Shown: one piece after another, positions 26,204 through 34,657 of the stretch
Position numbering within the stretch: position 1 is the stretch's first letter
Layout of the letters: each line of letters begins with the position of its first letter
Origin: Chitinophagaceae bacterium
GTDB taxonomy: Bacteria > Bacteroidota > Bacteroidia > Chitinophagales > Chitinophagaceae
Assembly: GCA_013140985.1 (NCBI GenBank)
Contig: JABFRU010000029.1
Location: 23,540 to 87,539 of the forward strand
Reading direction: 5' to 3'
DNA length: 64,000 nt
Program-made: the position numbers and the translations under genes
The notes under the pieces: model-generated
Databases searched by the model: none
What the model saw: the letters and a program-made list of their open reading frames with translations, nothing else
What the model was told of the DNA's origin: nothing

Positions 26204-26521
26204 ATGCCAACCGATACCAGCCATACCGGATCTTCAGAAAATAATGACACAATGATCCTGTCACGGATCAAACAATTACTGCATGATAACCCCGCAATTG
26301 ACGATTCAAAAATGGAGGTGGCCGTAAATGACGGTACAGTAATACTAAAAGGAAAAGCCGATACGGAACATGAAAAAGAGAATGCCCAACTTATTTGTGC
26401 ATCTGTTGAAGGTGTCATGAAAGTAGAAAATCATCTTGTTATAGAAGCCGGTATTGCTCATGCCCTCACTAAGATCGTTTCCCGTATTGTTGCCGATGAT
26501 AAGCCGGACAAAAAGCAATAA
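26204..26521 (+). CDS. BON-domain protein
   Basis: A 105-residue protein. Residues about 18-85 form one BON domain (ILSRIKQLLHDNPAIDDSKMEVAVNDGTVILKG and VEGVMKVENHLVI), a phospholipid-binding or osmotic-stress-associated fold found in OsmY-type proteins. There is no signal peptide (the N-terminus is Ser/Thr/Asn-rich and polar), so it may be cytoplasmic or membrane-peripheral. A Lys/Asp-rich tail ends the protein. It follows the PLD gene by 49 bases on the same strand. Confidence 0.8.
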   Translation: MPTDTSHTGSSENNDTMILSRIKQLLHDNPAIDDSKMEVAVNDGTVILKGKADTEHEKENAQLICASVEGVMKVENHLVIEAGIAHALTKIVSRIVADDKPDKKQ

Positions 26522-26587
26522 GCTGTCTATAAAGTCTTTTTTTGTTTACCTGAAATATCTATATCTTTCTTTACAAAACCACTACTT

Positions 26588-27028
26588 ATGGCTACTACAC
26601 CCGGCAAACCTTCAACTTTTCTTTTATTCCCCTGGGGATTAGCATCTATTGTTCTGCTCATCATCTTGAACCTTACATTGAACGACGCATGGTTCAATAA
26701 GAACTGGAGTTGGATCGCTTTAGTACTCATTATCCCGGCAGCGATTCTTGAAAATTTTAAAGTAGGTTACTCCACGATGAGGATCATGTTCCTCAAAGTG
26801 GTCTTTTCGCTGCTTTCCTTTCTTTTTGCAGGTATGGCATTCGGATCAGCCCTGACCAAATATTATAATGTCAAATTTGCTGACGAAAAAGTTGCTATCA
26901 AAGCTGTCACATTACCCTGGTATGTTATGCTTGCCCTGGTAGTATTGCTGCTGATACAAGTGGCTCAACTGTTCAGCATGCTGAAAGCAGTAAAAAGGGA
27001 ATTCATGCAAATGGATCCGGATAATTAA
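26588..27028 (+). CDS. Four-helix membrane protein of unknown function
   Basis: A 146-residue protein with about four hydrophobic helices (WGLASIVLLIILNLTL, WSWIALVLIIPAAIL, FLKVVFSLLSFLFAGMAFG and WYVMLALVVLLLIQVAQLF) and a short charged C-terminus. I do not recognise a family. The stop codon directly abuts the crtY stop on the opposite strand with no bases between, so the two genes converge without room for a separate terminator. Confidence 0.65.
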   Translation: MATTPGKPSTFLLFPWGLASIVLLIILNLTLNDAWFNKNWSWIALVLIIPAAILENFKVGYSTMRIMFLKVVFSLLSFLFAGMAFGSALTKYYNVKFADEKVAIKAVTLPWYVMLALVVLLLIQVAQLFSMLKAVKREFMQMDPDN

Positions 27029-28171
27029 TTACAATTGTTTTGCAGCGGCCTTCAGGAAAGGCCATGTGGGCAACGAAGAAATAATTTTCAGATCATCTCC
27101 TAAAGAACTTTCATTATCCAAAAACCTCAGCAATGGCCGGGGTTTATTTTTTTTGAACATATCAGAGAACACTTTTTCTCCAGAAAGTTTTTTATGCTGA
27201 AGGATATTCAGCAGCACACTGTCGTAAAAATGGAATTTCCTTTTTGTTTGTTTAACCACCGGGCTCTTCCCTGAAATTAATTGCCGGACAATAGCCGCAG
27301 AATGTTTCTGAATAAAACGAAATGTATAACCGCTGGAAGCTTTTGTTTGTCCGCCAGCTGTTCCGATATTGATAATGTTTCCGTTATTTACCGGGAACCG
27401 GTGGTTCGTCATTGGAATGATACCAAACTCTTCTTCCTTTATTTTGTATGATCCGATCTGCAAAACAGTTTTGATATAGTCTTTCAGCCTTTCATCATAC
27501 TGTTGCTGCTCTAATAATTTCTCAGAAAACAAAGTGTATTCAACCAATGCTTCCTTTTTTGAGAAAGGCATTACATAAACAAAAGTTGCTCCTTCCTCTT
27601 GCCCCACCCGAAAATCCATCAGGGTAGCCTCCCCCGGATTGAATGATGGCGTTTCAGCTTCAATCATCCATCCCTCAAAATGTTGCAACAAAAAATACTC
27701 ATTCCTTTTCAACCGGGGTTTTTCAAAAAGAATGCTGTTGAAAATATACCTGGCCCCGATTTTTTCATCATCAATAATGATCGCTGGCCTTCCCTCTTCA
27801 TTTTTTATTTCTTTTATCTCGCCGGGCTTTATTGTGATGTTGGATTGTTTTCCAATCAGGTCAAAACAGTAATTATAAAAATCTATTCCTCGTATTAACT
27901 TGTAATGGTAGGGTGATAGCTCAAGAAGGCGGGAAAAGTTCTGTCCATGAAACCAAACCTTTTCCCATTGTTTATATATGATAGGCTCAAATATTCCCGG
28001 CTCCTGCTCCCAGAAGCACCAGGTGCGGTCATTCTTCTTTTTATTATCCTTATCAACGATCAATATCTTTTTATCACAGAATTTTCCCGAATGGATCATG
28101 TGGACGGCAAGACTCAGTCCTGCACAACCAGCACCGGCAATAATGTAGTCGTATGTAGTTGGAGAGTTCAG
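27029..28171 (-). CDS. crtY: Lycopene beta-cyclase CrtY (apparent CTG start)
   Basis: About 380 residues when read from CTG at 28171 (MNSPTTYDYIIAGAGCAGLS). The FAD-binding GxGxxG motif (GAGCAG) and the downstream RTWCFWE block identify a CrtY-type lycopene cyclase, which makes the beta-ionone rings of beta-carotene. The first ATG in frame (28099) would remove the FAD motif, and a TAG at 28175-28177 closes the frame upstream. Candidates are therefore CTG at 28171 or an ATT near 28144. It is the last gene of the carotenoid operon, 28 bases after crtZ. Confidence 0.88.
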   Translation of the reverse strand: MNSPTTYDYIIAGAGCAGLSLAVHMIHSGKFCDKKILIVDKDNKKKNDRTWCFWEQEPGIFEPIIYKQWEKVWFHGQNFSRLLELSPYHYKLIRGIDFYNYCFDLIGKQSNITIKPGEIKEIKNEEGRPAIIIDDEKIGARYIFNSILFEKPRLKRNEYFLLQHFEGWMIEAETPSFNPGEATLMDFRVGQEEGATFVYVMPFSKKEALVEYTLFSEKLLEQQQYDERLKDYIKTVLQIGSYKIKEEEFGIIPMTNHRFPVNNGNIINIGTAGGQTKASSGYTFRFIQKHSAAIVRQLISGKSPVVKQTKRKFHFYDSVLLNILQHKKLSGEKVFSDMFKKNKPRPLLRFLDNESSLGDDLKIISSLPTWPFLKAAAKQL

Positions 28172-28199
28172 AAACTAAAGATAGTAAGTTGAAAGGCAG

Positions 28200-28709
28200 T
28201 TACTCTGCTTCGGGAGCATATTCCACTTTCTTTTTGCCAGCCATCAGTTTTTTATCCTGTCGGATCTTGTCCCAATATTTTTTGGCAACAAATAACATCC
28301 CGAAACTTTCTCCTTCATGACGGTCAAGATGTTTATGATGCATCTTATGCGCCCAGCGAATGGCCCTGACATACTTGTTGTTGCTTCTCGTAAACCATTT
28401 GAACCGCTGGTGAATGATCACATCATGCACTAAAAAATAAGCAACGCCGTATGCCATAATACCAAAACCAATAGCCTGCATCCACCAGATATGATCGAAG
28501 CTTCCGAAATAGATCAATAAAATACTAGGCACTGCAAAAATGATAAAGAAGGTATCATTCTTTTCAAAAAAACCGGGTTCCACCTGGTGGTGATCCTTGT
28601 GCAGGTACCATAAAAACCCATGCATTACAAATCTGTGAGTACACCATGTCACCCCTTCCATCAGGATAAATGTTGCGATCAATACCAATATATAATACAG
28701 CACTCCCAC
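28200..28709 (-). CDS. crtZ: Beta-carotene hydroxylase CrtZ (fatty acid hydroxylase superfamily)
   Basis: A 169-residue membrane protein with the histidine motifs of di-iron carotene 3-hydroxylases: HRFVMH, HKDHH, HDVIIHQR and HKMHHKH. Three to four hydrophobic helices lie between them. CrtZ converts beta-carotene to zeaxanthin, so the operon probably ends at zeaxanthin. It is 17 bases after idi and 28 bases before crtY. A Lys-rich tail follows the last motif. Confidence 0.92.
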   Translation of the reverse strand: MGVLYYILVLIATFILMEGVTWCTHRFVMHGFLWYLHKDHHQVEPGFFEKNDTFFIIFAVPSILLIYFGSFDHIWWMQAIGFGIMAYGVAYFLVHDVIIHQRFKWFTRSNNKYVRAIRWAHKMHHKHLDRHEGESFGMLFVAKKYWDKIRQDKKLMAGKKKVEYAPEAE

Positions 28710-28726
28710 TTTGCAAAAATACTAAT

Positions 28727-29266
28727 TCATCCTGCTTTGTAATTATAATGTTGTTTCCACCAATCCATTGCTTTAGGAAAAGCCAAATGAAACCAAACAG
28801 AATATTTTTTGGGATGATCCTCCAATGACCTGTTTATTTCCTCCACATCTTTGTAACAACAATCCATTACTTCATTGTTATTCAACCTAACCGGTCCGTC
28901 ATATTCACCCACCAACACATGATCAAATTCATATTCTGTAAGTCCGTTATCAAATTCGGCTTTGTATATAAAATCAAATATCTTTTTTACTGATGTCTCA
29001 AATCCCATTTCTTCTTTTAAACGTTTTTGTGCCGCAGTAACCATTTCTTCTCCCGGTGCAGGATGGCTGCAACAGGTATTGCTCCATAATCCTGCACTGT
29101 GATATTTATCCAATGCCCTTTGTTGTAAAAGCATTTCCCCTTTTGAATTAAAAATAAAAATGCTGAAAGCCCGGTGCAGCATTCCTTTTTGATGAGTCTC
29201 CAGCTTTCCGGCTACCCCAACTGAATTATCGTTTTCATCCACCAATATCACCTGGCTGTTATTCAT
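28727..29266 (-). CDS. idi: Isopentenyl-diphosphate delta-isomerase (type I)
   Basis: A 179-residue Nudix-fold enzyme that interconverts IPP and DMAPP. The conserved active-site cysteine is in LWSNTCCSHPAPGE, metal/acid residues in QKRLKEEMGFE (the Nudix-like helix), and the second glutamate segment in YEFDHVLVGEYDGP. The HRAFSIFIFNSKGEMLLQQRA start is typical. It is located in the carotenoid operon, 2 bases after crtB, which supplies prenyl precursors to the pathway. Confidence 0.94.
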   Translation of the reverse strand: MNNSQVILVDENDNSVGVAGKLETHQKGMLHRAFSIFIFNSKGEMLLQQRALDKYHSAGLWSNTCCSHPAPGEEMVTAAQKRLKEEMGFETSVKKIFDFIYKAEFDNGLTEYEFDHVLVGEYDGPVRLNNNEVMDCCYKDVEEINRSLEDHPKKYSVWFHLAFPKAMDWWKQHYNYKAG

Positions 29267-29268
29267 AC

Positions 29269-30108
29269 TTAAATTAATCGAAGCTGATTTTTTACACCCG
29301 CCCTGAAGATAATGAGGGCTTTGTAATAATTAGGTATCCTGACCCTTTTCTCCAGCACTTTTGCCGGCTTCATCTTTTTGATCTTATTAAAAAGAGACAG
29401 GTAGTATTTGTAAGCTACATAAACGCCAAACTTTGCTTTGAGTGGTAATTTCAGAATTCCTTTATACGCTTCATTGAAATCATTGCAAATATCTTTTTCT
29501 ATCATTCTCTTGTCTTCCCCGGAGAAATTGCTGAAATCGCAGCCGGGAAAATAAATTCTCGACAGCCCGTTGTAATCTGCTTTAATATCTCTCAAAAAAT
29601 TTACCTTTTGAAAGGCTGCCCCGAGTGAACGGGCCGCCATTTTCAACTCCTCGAAAATATTTTTTTTGCCTTCACAAAAAACGGCCAGGCACATAAGCCC
29701 TACAGACTCAGCCGAACCGTAGATGTACTCTTTGTACTCCTCACGGTTATATTGCCTTTTTTCGATATCCATTTCCATGCTTTTGAAAAAAGAAGCGATC
29801 AGGCCCCTGTCAATATCATACTCATTTACTGTTCGTTGAAAACTATTTAAAATGGGATTCAAACTAATACTTCTTTCAATAGCGTCAAACGTTTCCTTTT
29901 TAAATTGTTCCAGCAAATACTTTTTGTCATGTTCATGAAAAGTATCTACGATCTCATCAGCAAAACGAACAAAGCCATAAATATTAAAAATTGGCGTCCG
30001 CAGATCTTTATGCAGCATCCTGATAGCGGAAGAGAAAGAAGTGCTGTAATTCTCTGTAACCATCCTGCTGCAATTTTCACTCGTAGTATGAAATAAATGA
30101 ACCATCAA
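29269..30108 (-). CDS. crtB: Phytoene synthase CrtB
   Basis: A 279-residue enzyme of the squalene/phytoene synthase family. The two Asp-rich motifs are in FVRFADEIVD (about residues 46-55) and FLRDIKADYNGLSRIYFP (about residues 170-188), and YIYGSAESVGLMCL lies between them. It condenses two geranylgeranyl diphosphates to phytoene. It is 16 bases downstream of crtI and 2 bases upstream of idi. Confidence 0.94.
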   Translation of the reverse strand: MMVHLFHTTSENCSRMVTENYSTSFSSAIRMLHKDLRTPIFNIYGFVRFADEIVDTFHEHDKKYLLEQFKKETFDAIERSISLNPILNSFQRTVNEYDIDRGLIASFFKSMEMDIEKRQYNREEYKEYIYGSAESVGLMCLAVFCEGKKNIFEELKMAARSLGAAFQKVNFLRDIKADYNGLSRIYFPGCDFSNFSGEDKRMIEKDICNDFNEAYKGILKLPLKAKFGVYVAYKYYLSLFNKIKKMKPAKVLEKRVRIPNYYKALIIFRAGVKNQLRLI

Positions 30109-30124
30109 TTGTAAATTAAGAAAA

Positions 30125-31600
30125 TTATGATGATAATTTTATCACTTGTTTTGCCACTACTTCTCCACTAATAAGACTTGGCGGAACTCCGGGGCCCGGC
30201 ACCGTCATTTGTCCAGTATAAAATAAATTTTTCACTTTTTTACTTTGACAGGAAGGCCTGAAGATCGCCGTTTGCTTCAGTGTATTCGCCAATCCATAGG
30301 CATTTCCTCTAAACGAATTATAATCATGTACGAAATCACTTACCGAATAGGTTTTTTTGTACATGATCGAATCTAAAATTGGTTCTCCTAAATGATTCTC
30401 TATTCTTTTTGCGATCACCTGGAAATATTTTTCTCTTATCTCTTCGCTGTCACCTTCCAGGCCTGCTGCGACAGGCACCAGCAAAACAAGATTTTCACAT
30501 CCGGGCGGCGCCGCACTTTCATCATTCAAAGATGAAACACTCATATAGAACAAAGGTTCAGATGGCCATTGAGGATTTTTATAAATTTCCTCCCCATGTT
30601 TCTCAAATGGGACATCGAAGAAAAGAGAATGATGAACAGGTTGTTTAAGTTTTTTATTCAGCCCTACATAATACATTAAACAGGAGGGAGCCATTACTCT
30701 CTTATTCCAATATTTTTTTGAATAACTCTGGCATTCTTCAGGTAATAATCTTGTTTCAGTGAAATGATAGTCAGCTCCGCTGATGACAGCATGTGTATCA
30801 TAAATATCTTTATCAGTACTGATAGTTTTAGCAGTTGTTCCTTTGACCAGTATGCCTGTTGTCTTTTCTCCAAAATGGAATTTAACGCCAAGTTCTGTAG
30901 CAAGCTGATACATACCTTGCACCACCGAATACATACCACCCTCCGGATACCAGGTACCTCCTTTAATATCGGCATAATTCATAAGGCTGTACAAAGCAGG
31001 TGTATCCTGAGGTAACGCACCAAGGAACAAGACAGGAAATTCCATCAATTGTCTTAGCTTAGGATGAGTAAAATGTCTGGCAATATGTTTTTTAATGGAA
31101 GTAAAGACCTGCAATTTAAAAACACCGCTGATGGTTTGCCAGTCTAGAAACTCAAATAGAGAACGGCCCGGTTTGTAAACCAGTTTTTGCATTCCCACTT
31201 TATATTTGTAAGACGCCTCGAGTAAATATTTCTCCAACTTTGCGGAACTGCCGGGCTCTAATGCATCAAATACTTTTTTTAATTCATCAAAATTGGCAGG
31301 GATATCTGTAAAATCATCATTCCAATATATCCTGTAAGAGGGATCGAGACGTTTCAATGAATAATAATCGCTGGCCTTTTTTCCGAACTGTGCAAAATAT
31401 CTTTCAAATACATCTGGCATCCAGTAAAAACTTGGCCCCATATCAAATGTAAATCCATCGGCCTTTAATTGACGGGCCCTTCCACCAGGTGTATCGTTTT
31501 TTTCGATGACCGTCACATCCCACCCTGCTTGTGCCATAAAAGATGCAGCAGACAAACCAGCAAACCCACTGCCGATGACGATCACAGTTTTTTTGGCCAC
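30125..31600 (-). CDS. crtI: Phytoene desaturase CrtI
   Basis: A 491-residue FAD-dependent desaturase. The N-terminal Rossmann motif is VIVIGSGFAGLSAASFMAQ, followed by GGRARQLKADGFTFDMGPSFYW, and the C-terminal motif is NLFYTGQMTVPGPGVPPSLISG, all characteristic of bacterial CrtI. It introduces four double bonds into phytoene to give lycopene, the substrate of CrtY. It is 10 bases downstream of the ECF sigma gene, the first catalytic gene of the operon. Confidence 0.96.
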   Translation of the reverse strand: MAKKTVIVIGSGFAGLSAASFMAQAGWDVTVIEKNDTPGGRARQLKADGFTFDMGPSFYWMPDVFERYFAQFGKKASDYYSLKRLDPSYRIYWNDDFTDIPANFDELKKVFDALEPGSSAKLEKYLLEASYKYKVGMQKLVYKPGRSLFEFLDWQTISGVFKLQVFTSIKKHIARHFTHPKLRQLMEFPVLFLGALPQDTPALYSLMNYADIKGGTWYPEGGMYSVVQGMYQLATELGVKFHFGEKTTGILVKGTTAKTISTDKDIYDTHAVISGADYHFTETRLLPEECQSYSKKYWNKRVMAPSCLMYYVGLNKKLKQPVHHSLFFDVPFEKHGEEIYKNPQWPSEPLFYMSVSSLNDESAAPPGCENLVLLVPVAAGLEGDSEEIREKYFQVIAKRIENHLGEPILDSIMYKKTYSVSDFVHDYNSFRGNAYGLANTLKQTAIFRPSCQSKKVKNLFYTGQMTVPGPGVPPSLISGEVVAKQVIKLSS

Positions 31601-31610
31601 AGAAAAATTT

Positions 31611-32111
31611 TTAGAAACGGCTGATCTGTTCTTTCAATAATTTCCTTGCAAAGTGGATCCTGCTTTTGACAGTTCCCAGTGGTTCGTGAAGCATCTCAGC
31701 TATCTCGTTATACTTATACCCATCAAAGTACAACAAAAATGGAGTTTTGAATATCTCAGGCAATTGCCGGATCGCTTTATTGATCTCTTTTAATTCCAGC
31801 GCACTTTCAGCAGCATTTTGTACAGTAGCCTGTTTCAGATTTACGAGAAAATCATTTGGCGTACTATCAAGAATGGTTTTTTGTTTGACTTTTCTGCGGT
31901 AATCATTGATAAAAATGTTCCGCATGATGGTGAATAACCAGGCTTTCAGATTGGTACCTGTATGATATTTTTCCTGGTTGGCTAATGCCTTATATAGAGT
32001 TTCCTGGTAAAGATCATTAGCAACTTCCGTATCCCTTGTCAGATTAATGGCAAAGGGTTTCAGAAAATCTGCATTCTTGATAAGCATACTATTGAACTCG
32101 AGAGTGGACAT
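31611..32111 (-). CDS. ECF-family RNA polymerase sigma factor of the carotenoid operon
   Basis: A 166-residue sigma-70 family protein with region 2 (DLYQETLYKALANQEKYHTGTNLKAWLFTIMRNIFINDYRR) and region 4 (LPEIFKTPFLLYFDGYKYNEIAEMLHEPLGTVKSRIHFARKLL) and no region 3, so ECF type. It is the first gene of the crt operon. There is no anti-sigma gene next to it, so control may be transcriptional, through the MerR/CarH-like gene upstream and the repeated boxes in the intervening 124 bases. It may amplify operon transcription, but no evidence in the sequence shows its target promoter. Confidence 0.92.
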   Translation of the reverse strand: MSTLEFNSMLIKNADFLKPFAINLTRDTEVANDLYQETLYKALANQEKYHTGTNLKAWLFTIMRNIFINDYRRKVKQKTILDSTPNDFLVNLKQATVQNAAESALELKEINKAIRQLPEIFKTPFLLYFDGYKYNEIAEMLHEPLGTVKSRIHFARKLLKEQISRF

Positions 32112-32117
32112 TTATTC

Positions 32118-32230
32118 TTGTTTAACAATTATTGGTCCAAAGTTAAACAAAAAAGCCGGCGATAGACCAATCCGGGCTTACATTTTCTTTGTTAAGCTAA
32201 AACAACCTTTTTGCATTTATTTCTTAAACA
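32118..32230. promoter_or_regulatory. Sigma/crt operon promoter with repeated TTGTTTAAC operator-like boxes
   Basis: A minus-strand -7 element TAACTTTG (32138-32145) fits TAnnTTTG. TTGTTTAAC (32118-32126) and its exact inverted copy GTTAAACAA (32142-32150) lie 24 bases apart. The first is part of an 11-base palindrome TTGTTTAACAA, and the second overlaps the -7 element. Two further related boxes, TTGTT/AACAA (32189-32205) and TTAAACAAA (32224-32232), lie toward the regulator gene. The arrangement fits cooperative repression by an oligomeric MerR/CarH-like protein; binding is inferred. Confidence 0.5.
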
Positions 32231-32235
32231 AAAAA

Positions 32236-33114
32236 TCAGGCAAGGACTGCCAAATATTCCATCACTTCTGCCAGGGAACGTTTCAATTGAACACAAGATG
32301 GCAGCTTTTTTTTGTAATGCTGTACAGGGTAACCTGAGATGATTGTTTCAGTAGCCAGTTGCTTTTCGATATTCTGCATGAATTTATCAAGATGAAAGTT
32401 AGGAGCGGTTCCTGTAAGATGAATGAAAACAAGATCGGGCTTTTTTATTTTAAGAATGCATTCTACATCTTTCAGCGGAACATTTGCTCCAAGGTAAATG
32501 GTACAGATCCCCTTACTTTTTAAAATATAGTGTACGAATAAAAGGCCCATTTCATGATATTCTCCTTCGGGCAGAAAAAGCAGAACTGTTTTATTGATCC
32601 TTGTCCCGCTGCTGGCGGTTTCGATCGCTGCGATCAATTTTTGCCGGATGATATTGGCTACCAGGTGTTCTTGTGCAGGAATGATATGACCCGTTTGCCA
32701 CAGGATACCGATCTTCTCAAGGAAAGGGAATATGATCTGAGTAACTGTTCTCTCTATTCCTTTGGAAGCAACATACCTGCCCATGATCTTTTCAAATTCC
32801 TCCATATTGAGCTCTGCCATTTCCTGCACAAGCTCATTTACGACCCTTTCCTGCTGCGCTTTTATATCGCCTAAAGACAATATCTTTTCCCTGATCTCTT
32901 CGGGTTTCATTTTGTCAATGTGAGAGATCTTGAACCCATATTTATTCAGCAGGGCAATATTGAGAAGGGTCCTTAACTCATCATTACAATAGCAGCGGAT
33001 ATTGGTACAGGTGCGTTTGGGCTTCAAAAAATTATAGCGTTGCTCCCACATGCGGATCGTATGGGCCTTTATCCCGGAAAGATTTTCAAGATCCTTTATG
33101 GTAAATACATTCAT
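32236..33114 (-). CDS. MerR-type regulator with CarH-like B12-binding domain (putative photoreceptor repressor)
   Basis: A 292-residue protein. Residues 1-70 form a MerR winged helix (FTIKDLENLSGIKAHTIRMWEQRY), residues about 85-165 a helical B12-binding cap and the rest a Rossmann-like cobalamin domain. Trp139 with Glu149-His150 (LWQTGHIIPAQEHL) reproduce the W-x9-EH spacing of Thermus CarH, and His187 in EGEYHEMG is placed like the lower axial cobalt ligand. In known CarH proteins, adenosylcobalamin holds a DNA-bound tetramer in the dark and light releases it, inducing carotenoid synthesis. The crt operon directly downstream agrees with this role. Confidence 0.88.
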   Translation of the reverse strand: MNVFTIKDLENLSGIKAHTIRMWEQRYNFLKPKRTCTNIRCYCNDELRTLLNIALLNKYGFKISHIDKMKPEEIREKILSLGDIKAQQERVVNELVQEMAELNMEEFEKIMGRYVASKGIERTVTQIIFPFLEKIGILWQTGHIIPAQEHLVANIIRQKLIAAIETASSGTRINKTVLLFLPEGEYHEMGLLFVHYILKSKGICTIYLGANVPLKDVECILKIKKPDLVFIHLTGTAPNFHLDKFMQNIEKQLATETIISGYPVQHYKKKLPSCVQLKRSLAEVMEYLAVLA

Positions 33115-33165
33115 ACTACCTTATTGACAAACAAAGTAAAAAAAAGTTCAGCCAATTACTTTTTT

Positions 33166-33906
33166 TTAAAGTTGATCGTTGGTGATCGTACAGGAATCCA
33201 TCAGTTTTTGAAGATGCTGCCCCAATTCCTTGCTATGCAGGGCATCAAGGTGCCGGGCATGATGAAGATCAGTACCGGCAAGATCATAATATTTTTTCTT
33301 AATAAGGTACTGAGCCAGCTCCTGCTGGGTGCGACCATAATGACCGGTCAATGATAGCAAGTTGACCTGGAAAAGGCAGCCGATATCTTTTAATTCGTCA
33401 TAAAAATCTTTGGTCCTTTCCAGGTAAATATATCGCTCAGGATGAGCAATGATGGGCTGATAACCCTGCATCTGCATATCAAATAAAATATCTTTTAAAC
33501 TATGCGAGGGAAATGCCATAGAGAATTCAACCAACACCTTATTACCACTTATCGTTAGCAGAGGTTCATTATTTTTTATTAAACCATGAACATAGTCATC
33601 CAAAAAATATTCGGCACCTGCATTTATTTCTACATCAACCCCCTCCTCTTTTACCGCAGAACGAAGTAGCTCCAGCTTCTCCAAAATACCCTCTCTTGTA
33701 TTCTTATACATGTCCCACATGATATGAGGGGTAGTAATAAGTTTTGTGTAGCCCAACTCTCTCATTCCTTTGATCAGTTCAAGGGAGGTCTTTATATCAG
33801 GGGAACCATCATCAATTCCGGGGAGTAGATGGGAATGCATATCCGCCTTTAGTAAACTAAGTTCAGCTTTGCCGGCTGCAGGTTTTGATTTAGAAAATAG
33901 TCCCAC
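33166..33906 (-). CDS. CpsB/CapC-type tyrosine-protein phosphatase (PHP domain)
   Basis: A 246-residue PHP-fold hydrolase. The metal-binding motif DMHSHLLPGIDDG is at about residues 22-34, TTPHIMWD follows, and HPERY and GTDLHH supply later metal ligands. This is the pattern of manganese-dependent CpsB/YwqE phosphatases that dephosphorylate bacterial tyrosine kinases controlling polysaccharide chain length. It is the last (3'-most) gene of the polysaccharide cluster, 21 bases after the sugar transferase. A partner BY-kinase (Wzc type) is not in view. Confidence 0.88.
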   Translation of the reverse strand: MGLFSKSKPAAGKAELSLLKADMHSHLLPGIDDGSPDIKTSLELIKGMRELGYTKLITTPHIMWDMYKNTREGILEKLELLRSAVKEEGVDVEINAGAEYFLDDYVHGLIKNNEPLLTISGNKVLVEFSMAFPSHSLKDILFDMQMQGYQPIIAHPERYIYLERTKDFYDELKDIGCLFQVNLLSLTGHYGRTQQELAQYLIKKKYYDLAGTDLHHARHLDALHSKELGQHLQKLMDSCTITNDQL

Positions 33907-33927
33907 GGTTATTATTAAAGACTAAAA

Positions 33928-34605
33928 TTAATTATTTGCTATGTACAATTCTCTTTTAGGAAGCGAAGGGAAAATTTTATACACCAATTTACTTTTTGGG
34001 AACACTACATACCATGCCGTCAGGAACATGATCATAAAATCGGTATAAAAATTCCGGTGCTGCTGGTACCAAACTTCTACTGCGCCCTTATACGGTAATA
34101 CAATATGCCTGTATGTTTCCTGCACCGGCAATTTGCTTTGGGTAATGATCAATTCCTCATCTCTGAATACAATGGAGCCGATGCCTGTAAGGCCCGGAGT
34201 TACATTATACACTTTTGCTTTCATCTCATCAGAGTACCGGTCAAATCCAACTTTCATCAACGGTCTTGGTCCAACGAATGACATATCACCGGTCAAAATA
34301 TTTATTACCTGCGGTAATTCGTTGATCTTGCTTTGTCTCAAAAATTTTCCAACTGCTGTAATCCTCGGATCGCCTCTTTTCGTAATATCGCCATCGCCCA
34401 TGTTCGGGCTATTCTTGAGCATCGTAGCAAATTTCCAGATACGGAATATCTTATTTTTATATCCTACTCTTTCCTGCCGGAAAAAAACCTCATGTTCACC
34501 TGTCAATAGTAAAAGAAGAATAATAGGAATAAAAATGGGCAGTAGAATGATCAGCGCCACCAGGGAGAAAATGATATCAAAAAAGCGTTTGATGAAATTA
34601 TACAT
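33928..34605 (-). CDS. Initiating sugar-1-phosphate transferase (bacterial sugar transferase)
   Basis: About 225 residues from the ATG at 34605 (MYNFIKRFFDIIFSLVALIILLP). The 12-residue extension in the open frame (MASSEGGGREEA) is encoded by a REP-like palindrome and is rejected. One N-terminal reentrant membrane helix precedes the catalytic domain with FRQERVGYKNKIFRIWKFATM and LPQVINILTGDMSFVGPRPL, the PglC/WcaJ C-terminal domain. It transfers a sugar phosphate to undecaprenyl phosphate, the first step of repeat-unit assembly. WcaJ-type extra helices are absent. Confidence 0.92.
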   Translation of the reverse strand: MYNFIKRFFDIIFSLVALIILLPIFIPIILLLLLTGEHEVFFRQERVGYKNKIFRIWKFATMLKNSPNMGDGDITKRGDPRITAVGKFLRQSKINELPQVINILTGDMSFVGPRPLMKVGFDRYSDEMKAKVYNVTPGLTGIGSIVFRDEELIITQSKLPVQETYRHIVLPYKGAVEVWYQQHRNFYTDFMIMFLTAWYVVFPKSKLVYKIFPSLPKRELYIANN

Positions 34606-34616
34606 AGCCTCCTCCC

Positions 34617-34657
34617 GGCCTCCTCCTTCAGAGGAGGCCACCAGGGCACAGCCCTGG
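34617..34657. repeat. Two GC-rich hairpins upstream of the sugar transferase
   Basis: GGCCTCCTC (34617-34625) pairs with GAGGAGGCC (34631-34639) over a 5-base loop. CCAGGGC-ACA-GCCCTGG (34641-34657) forms a second perfect hairpin. Together they occupy most of the 94-base gap between the LegC-like gene and the sugar transferase. They resemble REP-like palindromes elsewhere in the window. Confidence 0.7.
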
